Assembly: GCF_008933115.1 (NCBI RefSeq)
Contig: NZ_WBVO01000012.1
Coordinates: 28,550-92,549, forward strand
DNA from: Phaeocystidibacter luteus
Lineage (GTDB): Bacteria; Bacteroidota; Bacteroidia; Flavobacteriales; Schleiferiaceae
DNA length: 64,000 bases
Direction of reading: 5' to 3'
The notes under the pieces were generated by a model. It was not told where the DNA came from. It was given only the letters and a program-made list of their open reading frames with translations, and ran no database searches. Made by a program: the position numbers and the translations under genes. The stretch's first letter is position 1. Every line of letters starts with the position of its first letter. Shown here piece by piece: positions 32,223 to 40,492 of this stretch.

Positions 32223-32792
32223 ATGCTCATGAAAAGCAGGATCAACAAATCAGAGCTAATCACATATTCAGTGCTTAGTTTGGTTCCATTGATAAATCTG
32301 GTTTTAGGCGTGATTCTGGTTGTAAAGTATTTTAGAACAAATACTTCAGGTCTGTTGGTTGGTGTTCTAAACATATCCATGGGGATAGTTTGTGTCCTTG
32401 GTTTTCAATTCTACATGAGTACTACCAGCCTGTTTCGAGATGCCGATAACAAGTTGACACAAACTCAATTAAACTTGCTAGTCAAGGAGATTGAATTCTA
32501 TAAATCCTTGAATGGGCATTATCCGAGCTCACTGAGTCAACTGGATCTGGAAGGTTCATTAGTTACTATTTACGAGGTGTATAAATCAAAGCTAGGTTCA
32601 AATCGAATAGAGTTTTATTACGAAATCAATGAAGATGGCTTTTATCTATTCTCTCGTGGATTTGATGGGATTGAGTACACCTTAGACGATGTATTACCAA
32701 GCTACGACACTTCAAATAGTATTGGCTATCGGTTAACTTCATATCATCGTGAAATCAAAAAGAAGCATTCCGATTCAATCTCTCGTCACTGA
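32223..32792 (+). CDS. Paralogue of the two-helix GspG-like protein
   Basis: 189 residues from the ATG at 32223 (32229 also possible); the frame opens at a TTG at 32175 inside the previous gene. Two N-terminal membrane helices (about 11-32 and 42-64) precede a domain that aligns with the protein at 31117: EIEFYKSLNGHYPSSLSQL, YYEINEDGFYLFSRGFDG, YTLDDVLPS and IGYR. The shared order shows duplication within the cluster. As there, the DG-x(3)-T-x-DD loop resembles the calcium site of GspG, but no secretion system lies nearby. Confidence 0.65.
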   Translation: MLMKSRINKSELITYSVLSLVPLINLVLGVILVVKYFRTNTSGLLVGVLNISMGIVCVLGFQFYMSTTSLFRDADNKLTQTQLNLLVKEIEFYKSLNGHYPSSLSQLDLEGSLVTIYEVYKSKLGSNRIEFYYEINEDGFYLFSRGFDGIEYTLDDVLPSYDTSNSIGYRLTSYHREIKKKHSDSISRH

Positions 32793-32860
32793 TAATCGCA
32801 CTAGCGCAGTTGACTACGATAATTGCTTGTTGATTCAGGAGTGAATCCGAACCAATTTTC

Positions 32861-32895
32861 AACTTCCTAAATTAGTGGAGTAATCTCTTTCTCGA
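32861..32895 (+). promoter_or_regulatory. Promoter/leader copy 3
   Basis: TAAATTAG at 32868-32875, then GGAGTAATCTCTTTCTCGA and the ATG at 32896. Nearly identical to 31705-31744 although the coding sequences that follow are unrelated. Confidence 0.55.
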
Positions 32896-33273
32896 ATGAA
32901 ACGCTATATACTCCTTTTTCTAATTCCGTTAGCTGGCTGTGTTCAAGAGCCTTCAAAACCAGACATACAAAAGTTCTATGTTGTTGATGACTTAGGAGAC
33001 CCGATTCCGTTTTCAATTCTTAAAGTGTCAAATTTAGATACTTCGTTTGTCGACACTTTGAAGTTGACCGAAGTGTGTTTTAGAACTTGTCTACCCCAGG
33101 GGGTGTATACCCTATCTATAAGCGCTAATCCCTTATGGACACCTCTCTTTGATACAATTCGAATAACTCCTGAAGTAGATTCCTTTTATGTGGAATTGAA
33201 ATCCATACCGATTTCAGATCAAGTAATTACCCCTAGTTATGAAGGGAGTACTCCTCAGGTTCATGAAGGTTAG
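32896..33273 (+). CDS. Small lipoprotein with carboxypeptidase-regulatory-like fold
   Basis: 125 residues. The lipoprotein signal MKRYILLFLIPLAGC is complete, with Cys-15 lipidated. The mature part has VVDDLGDPIPFSILKVSN, CLPQGVYTLSISA and DTIRITPEVDSFYVEL, the spacing of a small beta-sandwich (CarboxypepD_reg-like or Cna-B-like) used for surface attachment. Function unknown. It is preceded by the copy-3 leader. The adjoining MORN-type gene follows after 37 nt. Confidence 0.7.
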   Translation: MKRYILLFLIPLAGCVQEPSKPDIQKFYVVDDLGDPIPFSILKVSNLDTSFVDTLKLTEVCFRTCLPQGVYTLSISANPLWTPLFDTIRITPEVDSFYVELKSIPISDQVITPSYEGSTPQVHEG

Positions 33274-33310
33274 GAAGGTGAAGTGACGTGTTGATAGCAG
33301 CTTAAAAAAA

Positions 33311-33994
33311 GTGATGATGAAAAACTTAACCCTGTCGACCTTATTCCTCGCTTTCCTATTCTTGAAGCAATCCAATGCAAATGCTCAGGTTAGCCCGCGG
33401 ATTTTCGACACTGCCATCTTAAAAGTGGATTCAGTTCTTGTGCTCAAATCTACCGATTCTGCTTTCTCAATTGAGGTGTTCTATGATTCCACGGGTATCT
33501 TCCAGATTATTAATGAGACATCTGACACGAATTCAGCTCTGTATTTTGATGAAGCCCAATATCTCGTGGCGTTTACAAGATGTGCCCGAGATACTTGCTG
33601 GGAATATGAGTATTACAAGAATGGAATACTTAAGTCTGTGCACGCATATAATACCAATGAAGATGACTATATTAAATACCCTTACAGATCTGTTTATCGA
33701 CGGAAGTATGACTGTGATGGCAGAATTAAAGAAGAGCGTGAATATGAATATGGCACACAGGTAAGTCGCGTTCGAGGATATTTTCCCAATGGCCAGCTAA
33801 AGTTCGAAGGTCAAGCTTCCGATTGGCATGGAGAGTTCGGCTTGTTTCATTATTATCACCCCAATGGAAGATTAGAATCGAAAGGGGAATATGTGAGGAG
33901 TGAATCGCCATTAGAGGAATCTCAGAAGGTTGGCGTCTGGCAGTATTTTGATGAGGACGGCGTGTTGATTAATGAGGAGAATTACTCGGAGTAG
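33311..33994 (+). CDS. Secreted MORN-repeat (YwqK-like) protein
   Basis: 227 residues. Signal peptide ends near residue 26 (SNANAQ). From about 110 onward come repeated strands of the MORN_2 type: YYKNGILKSVHAY, YFPNGQLKFEGQA, YYHPNGRLESKGEY and GVWQYFDEDGVLINEENY. Such proteins are abundant in Bacteroidota, often next to lipoproteins; in other bacteria YwqK-like proteins neutralise toxins, but no toxin is visible here. Starts ATGATGATG, so the exact Met is unsure. The next gene follows after 2 nt. Confidence 0.75.
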   Translation: MMMKNLTLSTLFLAFLFLKQSNANAQVSPRIFDTAILKVDSVLVLKSTDSAFSIEVFYDSTGIFQIINETSDTNSALYFDEAQYLVAFTRCARDTCWEYEYYKNGILKSVHAYNTNEDDYIKYPYRSVYRRKYDCDGRIKEEREYEYGTQVSRVRGYFPNGQLKFEGQASDWHGEFGLFHYYHPNGRLESKGEYVRSESPLEESQKVGVWQYFDEDGVLINEENYSE

Positions 33995-33996
33995 AT

Positions 33997-34644
33997 ATGA
34001 AGTTTTATATGCGATTAAGGACCAGTTGTATTGCCTTCGCAGCTTCAGTACTGTTCGGAAGCTGTTCTAGCGATGTTACTCCCTGCGATGATATCGAGCA
34101 AATTGCCAAGGTCATTAAACTTGAATCAGTCCAATCCAGACTGAAAGTGACAAAGAGAGAAGACAATTTCTTCTTAGAGATGGTTGGTTCGGAGAATCGA
34201 GCGAATGAATTCATTCTGTTGGCCAACAACACCATCCCTGATTCAATTTGGTTGGACAACGACACTCTGAGAGTTGTTTACGGCAATCTTTCCCTTCCAT
34301 CAAAAGAAGAAACCCTAAAGGGGCTGCTCGAGTATCATAATTTGCACCACGGGAAACTCGATTCCTATATCGTCGTACACGAAATTGACAATCGAGAATT
34401 CACTGGTAGTCATGCCTCTATGAGTCAGACTTTCGATTCTATCTCCGTAAACGGAAACACCCTCACCTTCATCAATGAAGGCAACAATATTGGAAAAGTG
34501 CACTTCAACGAACTGACTTACATGGAGGGGGCGTATTCTGTAGATAGGAAGATTGCAGAAAGTGATGTGTTGAGATTTCAGAGCTTTGAACCTACAGATG
34601 AGGAACTGAAGTGCGAAGTTTATCAGAACTGGATTAATTGGTGA
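33997..34644 (+). CDS. Lipoprotein of unknown function
   Basis: 215 residues. The lipoprotein signal ends VLFGSC (Cys about 23), and a second Cys pair (C-S-S-D-V-T-P-C) follows. The mature domain is about 185 residues, with strands such as FILLANNTIPDSIWLDNDTL and TFDSISVNGNTLTFINEGNN. No family is recognised. It is 2 nt from the MORN-type gene, so the two probably form one transcript. Base composition is AT-rich, like the rest of the 30-36 kb stretch. Confidence 0.65.
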   Translation: MKFYMRLRTSCIAFAASVLFGSCSSDVTPCDDIEQIAKVIKLESVQSRLKVTKREDNFFLEMVGSENRANEFILLANNTIPDSIWLDNDTLRVVYGNLSLPSKEETLKGLLEYHNLHHGKLDSYIVVHEIDNREFTGSHASMSQTFDSISVNGNTLTFINEGNNIGKVHFNELTYMEGAYSVDRKIAESDVLRFQSFEPTDEELKCEVYQNWINW

Positions 34645-34692
34645 GAATTTGAGTATGCTCCGAGTAATTTCATTCCACATCCCCACCCATTT

Positions 34693-34773
34693 TCTTCCCT
34701 ATCTTAGCACCAAAGCTCTCTGTACATGAAGTTGGCCGTATTTCTACTCCTTAGCCTCACTTTCAGTTTCTCA
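34693..34773 (+). repeat. Promoter/signal-peptide cassette, copy A
   Basis: This 81-nt block covers a TATCTTAG box, a 5' leader, the ATG at 34726 and the first 16 codons. It matches 35956-36036 at 73 of 81 positions. Identity stops at the end of the signal-peptide core. Confidence 0.75.
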
Positions 34774-35286
34774 ATTGAATGTAATTCACAGCCTGCTTTG
34801 CGAAGCTTCACTTGGGATTATGTTGTTGAGCGCGGCGACACCTTATTCTTCTCTAATTACGATTCCCTGTATCTTGATGTTTTCAAGAATGATACGACAG
34901 CCCTAGTCGGTGATCTGGTTCTAGATCGAAACGACTCCACATTTTTTAGTTCGCTAACGGTAGATAGAATTACCGGTGATGGCTACTATCTCTCATTGTA
35001 TGAAGAAGATACGCTACAACTCGTGGAAGTTCGCAATTACAGGTTTGACGGGCTAGGACTTCAATATTACAGTTTATCAGGAACCATCGTACTAGCATTT
35101 AAAGCTGTTTTTCGGCATGATGAAATTGACGGAGTCGTAGTGCAATATGGTAGAGGAGGGGCCATTTTATCTGTATCACTATTTGAAGGTGGAGATTTTT
35201 TGAGATACCTATTCTACGATCGTCCTTTCAATTATAGATATTATAAGAATGTGTCTCCGTTAAGGGTCGATGTTGTAAAAATGTAA
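34726..35286 (+). CDS. Secreted protein of unknown function (cassette A)
   Basis: 186 residues. The signal peptide MKLAVFLLLSLTFSFSIEC-NSQ may be of the lipoprotein or cleaved type. The mature part is beta-rich, with evenly spaced strands (TLFFSNYDSLYLDVFKND, GLQYYSLSGTIVLAFKAVFR, GVVVQYGRGGAILSVSLFEG). This pattern resembles the MORN_2-type antitoxin-like proteins but is too divergent to assign. The upstream region and signal peptide are shared with the gene at 35989, whereas the mature proteins are not similar. Confidence 0.6.
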   Translation: MKLAVFLLLSLTFSFSIECNSQPALRSFTWDYVVERGDTLFFSNYDSLYLDVFKNDTTALVGDLVLDRNDSTFFSSLTVDRITGDGYYLSLYEEDTLQLVEVRNYRFDGLGLQYYSLSGTIVLAFKAVFRHDEIDGVVVQYGRGGAILSVSLFEGGDFLRYLFYDRPFNYRYYKNVSPLRVDVVKM

Positions 35287-35338
35287 GTTTGAAGCCTTCC
35301 CCTCTTTCGAGGAGGCCTACCAAACGACTCAATAGACG

Positions 35339-35797
35339 ATGAGAATTTTCGCGAGCCTATCAATCTTAATCCTAGTCTGTACAAACTGTGGCGGCCAAAA
35401 AGGAGTCAACGAGGGTTATGGATTTTGTCCCGAAAAATTGACTGTTGAAAGTTTTGTGATTTACAATTCTTACAGCGCCGATACCTCGAAGAAGCCTTTT
35501 GTTGTAGCGGATGAGATTATCTCAACATTCTCTACCAGCCGCACTGAGTATGTGGAGTTACAGCGATTAAAGTCAGATACATCACTGGTTGATTTGTCAT
35601 CCGATGAACTATCAGGTTGCCCAATATTGATTCATATAGAAGATCTGGAGTGGTTAAACAGCCTCGGTGAACCTTCAACTTCGAATTTGATGAATTATGT
35701 CGCACGCTTCGATTCCATTCTAAATAGCGACTGTTGTATTTTAAGGGACAGTGACTCGTGTGGGGTGTTTCTGGTAGGTTTTAATGATCACTGGTGA
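35339..35797 (+). CDS. Small lipoprotein of unknown function
   Basis: 152 residues. MRIFASLSILILVCTNC precedes GGQKG; either Cys-14 or Cys-17 could be lipidated. The mature part has further cysteines (GFCPEKL, SGCPILIH, CCILRDSDSC), so it is unusually Cys-rich for a periplasmic protein. The C-terminus (CGVFLVGFNDHW) suggests a buried strand end. No family is recognised. It lies in the run of unknown lipoproteins, 52 nt after the previous gene. Confidence 0.6.
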   Translation: MRIFASLSILILVCTNCGGQKGVNEGYGFCPEKLTVESFVIYNSYSADTSKKPFVVADEIISTFSTSRTEYVELQRLKSDTSLVDLSSDELSGCPILIHIEDLEWLNSLGEPSTSNLMNYVARFDSILNSDCCILRDSDSCGVFLVGFNDHW

Positions 35798-35955
35798 AGT
35801 GGAATCGAGGTAGACAGCGCGAGAGTTTCACAATGTATTCCCTCTTCAGTCGAGATGTTTGTCCCTGGGCCTTGAGTATTGTGTAGAATAATCTTGTTGG
35901 CTTCAAGGAGAATTTCAAATCACAGGACCCGTTGCTTTGTCGTTTTTAAGTGCGC

Positions 35956-36036
35956 TCTTCCCTATCTTAGCACCAAAGCACTCCATACATGAAGTTCGCC
36001 GTATCTCTACTTTTTAGCCTCACCTTCAGTTTCTCA
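35956..36036 (+). repeat. Promoter/signal-peptide cassette, copy B
   Basis: Second copy of the 81-nt block at 34693-34773, with the TATCTTAG box, leader, ATG (35989) and first 16 codons. Eight mismatches are spread over leader and coding part. Confidence 0.75.
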
Positions 36037-36585
36037 CTTCTCGCTCAAAGCGGGGAGGAAGTGTATGCAGCACTGCCCAATGTGGTGACAGAGCTCGAGG
36101 CGCAAGAGGTAGCGCAACTTCTGACCGAGAAGTCACTGACCATCGCCTACACCCGCGACGATTCTGCCGTGTTTACCGTAGAAGAAGTGAAGGACAATTA
36201 CATACGTATCAAGCAAACCTACATCTCCGGCAGATCAGGTTGGCTCGGTTACGAAGTGCGCACTTACGAAGGCGAAGAGAATACCTATGTGGTCGTGTCA
36301 CGCATTAGTGGCGACGGCGATAAAGTCTGGCAGCGCGATTTTCAATTGTTCGAATATGACGATGATGAGATCGTTGGTGTTGCGCCTGCCGTGCGCACGG
36401 AAATGCTCCGACATACCGTTCGCGGAATCTCACGCTACATGACCAACGAGTATAGCTTGGTGGTAAGTCTGCATCCCGATAAATCCGAAACTGGCTACGT
36501 GTACGAGGTAAGAGATAACCGAGGGGAGAACCCAACCGCCGAGGTTAAAATTAAATGGAGCGGAAGGTTCTTTATGCCGGGGTAG
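35989..36585 (+). CDS. Secreted protein of unknown function (cassette B)
   Basis: 198 residues. The signal peptide MKFAVSLLFSLTFSFSLLAQ is nearly the same as in the 34726 protein. The mature protein is unrelated to it: an acidic domain with ELEAQEVAQLLTEKSLTIAY, DNYIRIKQTYISGRSG and DFQLFEYDDDEIVGVAP. No family is recognised. G+C content of the coding part is visibly higher than in the neighbouring lipoprotein genes, so the mature region may have a different history from its promoter and signal peptide. Confidence 0.6.
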   Translation: MKFAVSLLFSLTFSFSLLAQSGEEVYAALPNVVTELEAQEVAQLLTEKSLTIAYTRDDSAVFTVEEVKDNYIRIKQTYISGRSGWLGYEVRTYEGEENTYVVVSRISGDGDKVWQRDFQLFEYDDDEIVGVAPAVRTEMLRHTVRGISRYMTNEYSLVVSLHPDKSETGYVYEVRDNRGENPTAEVKIKWSGRFFMPG

Positions 36586-36599
36586 GGACGGCGAGGTTC

Positions 36600-37088
36600 T
36601 CACATTCTTTCTAGCAAAACCGACGATTGTGTCTCGGGAAATCTCGGATCTTTAATCAACACAATCTTTTTCCTTTCATATAGGTCCTCGTCGTTAAGGA
36701 ATTTCACAATTACGATTCGGCTTTTACCCGATTTCCGAACCTTGATGGATTCAATTTTGTCAAGTTTCAATTCAATGGTTGAAACTTCTGATTTTTTTGA
36801 CAGGAGGTTCTTGATGGTGAGTCCTTTGATTGTAACCGAGTCTCCTGTAATTCTCTCTTTAGTTAGGTAAAGCCTTTCACGGAGCTCGAAGTAAAATATG
36901 AATAGGTTTTGAATGCTATAAATCAAAACCAAAGGACCAATGTACTTCAGTTCAAATCCCTTTCCTTTAAAATAGTTTATCACAAAAAGCACCACCCCAA
37001 TAGCGATCGGGACACCAACCGTATAAAGTGCTATGTCTAGCTTGATTTTTCTTTGAATGGCTTGAGAGAGCGTTCTTCCTTCCATCAA
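36600..37088 (-). CDS. Two-helix membrane protein with PH-like domain
   Basis: 162 residues. After a short cytoplasmic start two membrane helices lie at about 19-39 and 48-67. The remaining ~85 residues are alternating basic strands (ITGDSVTIKGLTIKNLLSKK, IESIKVRKSGKSRIVIVKF) in the manner of bacterial PH/YcxB-like domains. Function unknown. Its ATG overlaps the stop of the lipoprotein gene upstream (ATGA at 37085-37088), so the two are translationally coupled. Confidence 0.6.
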   Translation of the reverse strand: MMEGRTLSQAIQRKIKLDIALYTVGVPIAIGVVLFVINYFKGKGFELKYIGPLVLIYSIQNLFIFYFELRERLYLTKERITGDSVTIKGLTIKNLLSKKSEVSTIELKLDKIESIKVRKSGKSRIVIVKFLNDEDLYERKKIVLIKDPRFPETQSSVLLERM

Positions 37089-38146
37089 TGTCGATTTTCA
37101 CACCTCGTGTACACTTGCCGCTTTCTTGGCTCTATCAAAAAGACGGATTCACACCCGAAAGATTCCCAAGCCATGCCGTAGAGGGCAGGCGGACCATCCT
37201 TGAAAAGCTGACCAATAAATTGATACGAAGTGAGGCTGTCGCGGTGTTCTGCCATCGTGCGCGGAGTCAATCCCGTACTTTCACCATCCTGAATCCAGTA
37301 GTTGCAAATCTCATCGCCAGAAGATTTATCCATCACCTTCAGCACCCTTCCGAAAAGCCAATATCGCGTGCCACGAGAATGCTCTTGCGCTAGATAGTAA
37401 TCGGCCGTGTAAATCCGAAGGTTCTCCCATTCCGCATAGTACGTGAAGTCCACTGAATCTATGGTCAGGTCGGGGTATTTGAAGGCGTCCTCTATCGTGA
37501 GCTGTACTTCTTTCGATTCACTCCAGAACAAATTTTCCATCCGTCCAGCCACAAATGGGTTCTCTTTTCCAATGGCTCCGAGTCCAAAGTAACCTCCCGT
37601 TCCGCGCTTCAACATCCCCAGTTCTGGAAGCTCAAACCCAATGATGTAATCGTACGATTTGTAGCTCGAGCCTCCTTGGTCATACACGTTTACATAGGCG
37701 GTTAGCTTCAACTCTGAAACGGGTAGACGTATTACGTCATCATTCTGACTTGCGTAGATGTAAAGGGTATCGTCCTCGGCAATTCGCACCGAGTCTAGAA
37801 ATACCGCGCGATTTTCTGGGGTCATCTCGTGGTAGTTCGTCTCGCTATAGCCGGAGTCCAAATACGCTTCTGCAATAATTGGATGCTCGTCCTCCCAATC
37901 AAACCGGAAATCATCCGAAAGTGGGACATGCCCAAGGGCGCTGTCTGGATCATAATTGAACCACACTCCCTGAAGCTGGTAGAGCCTTAAACTCGAAACA
38001 TCCAGTGTGTCGTGAGGTGGGTCAACGACTAATTCGTCCGCTTGTATATCGATGGGTTCCGTCATGGCCATCGAGGTGCTCTCTTCCTTTTTTGAAGATT
38101 GACAACCCACTATGGCCAGGCCTAAAAGTGCTACCCAATGTTTCAT
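37085..38146 (-). CDS. Large lipoprotein of unknown function
   Basis: 353 residues. Lipoprotein signal MKHWVALLGLAIVGC (Cys-15), a Ser/Lys/Glu-rich linker, then an acidic domain with many aromatic residues (LYQLQGVWFNYDPDSALGHV, YDYIIGFELPELGMLKRGTG, YWLFGRVLKVMDKSSGDEIC). The C-terminus EPRKRQVYTRCENRH contains the last of four cysteines. No family is recognised. It is the first gene of a two-gene operon with the PH-like protein. Confidence 0.65.
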   Translation of the reverse strand: MKHWVALLGLAIVGCQSSKKEESTSMAMTEPIDIQADELVVDPPHDTLDVSSLRLYQLQGVWFNYDPDSALGHVPLSDDFRFDWEDEHPIIAEAYLDSGYSETNYHEMTPENRAVFLDSVRIAEDDTLYIYASQNDDVIRLPVSELKLTAYVNVYDQGGSSYKSYDYIIGFELPELGMLKRGTGGYFGLGAIGKENPFVAGRMENLFWSESKEVQLTIEDAFKYPDLTIDSVDFTYYAEWENLRIYTADYYLAQEHSRGTRYWLFGRVLKVMDKSSGDEICNYWIQDGESTGLTPRTMAEHRDSLTSYQFIGQLFKDGPPALYGMAWESFGCESVFLIEPRKRQVYTRCENRH

Positions 38147-38177
38147 TCCCTCAATTTAAGGAATGGAAACGTATGAA

Positions 38178-39488
38178 TTACTTCACTTGGGCCGACATCT
38201 CCTCAATCACACGTTCGGCTGCATAAAGAGTGTGCTCTAATTCGCTTTCGCCAATGGTATTGCCCACAAACCAAGTTTCATAAGCGCTAGGCGGTAAGTA
38301 GATGCCTTCGTTCAACATACCGTGGAAAAACTGCTTGAAGTAGTTGTTGTTTCCTTCGGATGCCGTAGTGTAATCCATTACTTCATTCTCACAGAAGTGA
38401 ATGCTGATCATCGATCCCAAACGGTTGATGGTGAACGGCAGCTTCGAGTTCTCGAGAATTTCACGCATGCCATCTTCTATACGTTCCGTCATATGGTCGA
38501 TATGTGCGTAAACCTCAGGGTGGTTTTGAAGGTATCTCAGCGTGGTTAGACCGCTAATTACCGCTAGTGGGTTTCCGCTCAATGTTCCGGCCTGATAAAC
38601 TGGTCCTGTTGGTGCAATGTGCTGGAAGATTTCGCGCTTCCCACCAAATGCACCTACTGGCATTCCTCCACCAATTACTTTTCCGTAGCACACGAGGTCG
38701 GCCTCAACGCCAAGTCTTTCTTGTGCGCCGCCCGGAGCCAGTCGGAAGCCAGTCATCACTTCATCCATAATGAACACAATACCATGCTTGTCGCACAACG
38801 CACGCAAGCCTTCCATATAGCCCTCTGCTGGAGGAACGCAGCCCATGTTTCCAGCCACGGGTTCGGTGATGATCGCAGCAATCTGATCTGGATTCTCGGA
38901 GATGAGTTTCTCAACTGCAGCCAAATCGTTGAAAGGCGCAGTGAGTGTATCTGTAGCTGTTCCCTTGGTAACACCCGGACTGTTCGGAACACCCAATGTG
39001 GAGGCTCCTGACCCGGCTTTGATGAGGAAGCTATCTCCATGACCGTGGTAACAACCTTCGAACTTGATGATTTTGTCTCTTCCAGTGTATCCACGGGCCA
39101 AACGAATGGCGCTCATGCAGGCTTCGGTACCGCTGTTTACCAAGCGTACCATATCGATGCCCGTCATTTCGCAGATGGTTTCCGCCAGCTGGATTTCCAA
39201 CTCGGTTGGCGCGCCAAAGCTCATGGCTCTCGCGGCCTGCATTTGCACGGCTTCAACTACTTCCGGAAAACCGTGACCGAGAATCATGGGCCCCCAGGAG
39301 TTGATAAAGTCGATGTATCGGTTGTCGTCTTCGTCGAACACATACGCACCTTCCGCTCTTGAGAAGAAGATTGGGTTTCCGCCTACCGACTTGAATGCGC
39401 GGACAGGCGAGTTTACTCCTCCCGGAATGTGTTTTCCGGCACGTTCAAAGAGTTGTTCGCTGTTCTTTCTTTCTTGTGGTTGAAGCAT
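38178..39488 (-). CDS. hemL: Glutamate-1-semialdehyde 2,1-aminomutase
   Basis: 436 residues, class III aminotransferase fold. The PLP lysine is in [17 protein letters not shown] (about residue 266). Other family blocks: [59 protein letters not shown] and [11 protein letters not shown]. It makes 5-aminolevulinate from the GSA produced by HemA, so haem here is made by the C5 route. Located 21 nt downstream of hemB, as the last gene of the hem run. Confidence 0.97.
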   Translation of the reverse strand: MLQPQERKNSEQLFERAGKHIPGGVNSPVRAFKSVGGNPIFFSRAEGAYVFDEDDNRYIDFINSWGPMILGHGFPEVVEAVQMQAARAMSFGAPTELEIQLAETICEMTGIDMVRLVNSGTEACMSAIRLARGYTGRDKIIKFEGCYHGHGDSFLIKAGSGASTLGVPNSPGVTKGTATDTLTAPFNDLAAVEKLISENPDQIAAIITEPVAGNMGCVPPAEGYMEGLRALCDKHGIVFIMDEVMTGFRLAPGGAQERLGVEADLVCYGKVIGGGMPVGAFGGKREIFQHIAPTGPVYQAGTLSGNPLAVISGLTTLRYLQNHPEVYAHIDHMTERIEDGMREILENSKLPFTINRLGSMISIHFCENEVMDYTTASEGNNNYFKQFFHGMLNEGIYLPPSAYETWFVGNTIGESELEHTLYAAERVIEEMSAQVK

Positions 39489-39509
39489 GAGTGTTCGTTT
39501 GTGGTTCGA

Positions 39510-40478
39510 TTATGAGTTCAAAAGTCGAGCGGCATCTTTCGCAAAATACGTGGCAATGACGTCAGCCCCCGCTCGCTTAATGGAGGTCAGCGTTTCTAGA
39601 ATAGCCTGATTTTCATTTAGCCATCCCTTCTCGGCGGCGGCCTTGATCATGGCGTATTCGCCGCTCACATGGTATGCGCTTACAGGCAAAAGAAGTTCAT
39701 CTTTTATCGTTTTGATGACGTCCAAGTAGGCCACAGCCGGCTTAACCATCAACATGTCTGCACCTTCTTCCTGATCGAGCATAGCCTCCTTCAATCCTTC
39801 GCGAATGTTCGCCGGGTTCATTTGGTAGGTCTTTTTGTCGCCGAATCCAGGTGCGCTGTCCAAGGCATCGCGGAAAGGTCCGTAGAAACAAGACGCGTAT
39901 TTCGCGCTATAAGCCATGATGCCAGCGTCGTGGTATCCAGCCTCTTCGAATGCAAGTCGGATTGCCCCAATTCGCCCATCCATCATGTCGCTTGGTGCTA
40001 CCCAATCGGCTCCTGCGGCGATATGCGAAACGGCCATTTGCTGAAGAACTTCAACCGTTGCATCGTTGAGAATCTTACCATCTTCAACAATACCATCGTG
40101 ACCATAACTCGAGAAAGGATCCAACGCCACATCGGTAAGCACCAATAAGTTCGGGTTAACCTCTTTCACCGTGCGAATAGCACGTTGCATCAAGCCATCG
40201 GGGTTGAGGGCCTCTGTTCCACTGTTGTCCTTAAGCGAATCGTCAACCTTCACAAAGAGCAACACGCTCTTCAATCCAAGGTCACTTATTTCGCGTACTT
40301 CGTCTCTCAATACATCCAGACTAAAGCGATAATACCCCGGCATAGAAGAAATCTCTTCCTTCACGCCTTTGCCTTCCACTACAAAAAGTGGAACCATAAA
40401 ATCGTTCACCGACAAGCTCGATTCTTGAACGAGGCTGCGGATGGCGGGGGAGGAGCGGAGGATGCGGGGTCTGTGCAT
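39510..40478 (-). CDS. hemB: Porphobilinogen synthase (5-aminolevulinate dehydratase)
   Basis: 322 residues, TIM barrel. Schiff-base lysines occur in YSAKYASCFYGPFRDAL and ADMLMVKPAVAYLD (about residue 244). The region that carries three zinc-binding cysteines in zinc-dependent enzymes reads TDVALDPFSSYGHDGIV here, with no cysteine, so this is a Mg-dependent-type enzyme. Condenses two ALA to porphobilinogen. It is separated from hemF upstream by a 339-nt repeat tract, so it may have its own promoter. Confidence 0.96.
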   Translation of the reverse strand: MHRPRILRSSPAIRSLVQESSLSVNDFMVPLFVVEGKGVKEEISSMPGYYRFSLDVLRDEVREISDLGLKSVLLFVKVDDSLKDNSGTEALNPDGLMQRAIRTVKEVNPNLLVLTDVALDPFSSYGHDGIVEDGKILNDATVEVLQQMAVSHIAAGADWVAPSDMMDGRIGAIRLAFEEAGYHDAGIMAYSAKYASCFYGPFRDALDSAPGFGDKKTYQMNPANIREGLKEAMLDQEEGADMLMVKPAVAYLDVIKTIKDELLLPVSAYHVSGEYAMIKAAAEKGWLNENQAILETLTSIKRAGADVIATYFAKDAARLLNS

Positions 40479-40492
40479 TCTTTGGATTTTTA

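Noticed and set aside
30000..38200. Polymorphic toxin or defence island formed by the lipoprotein cluster
   Set aside because: No nuclease, toxin, effector or secretion domain was recognised. The genes encode exported proteins of unknown role, so only the leader duplications were reported.
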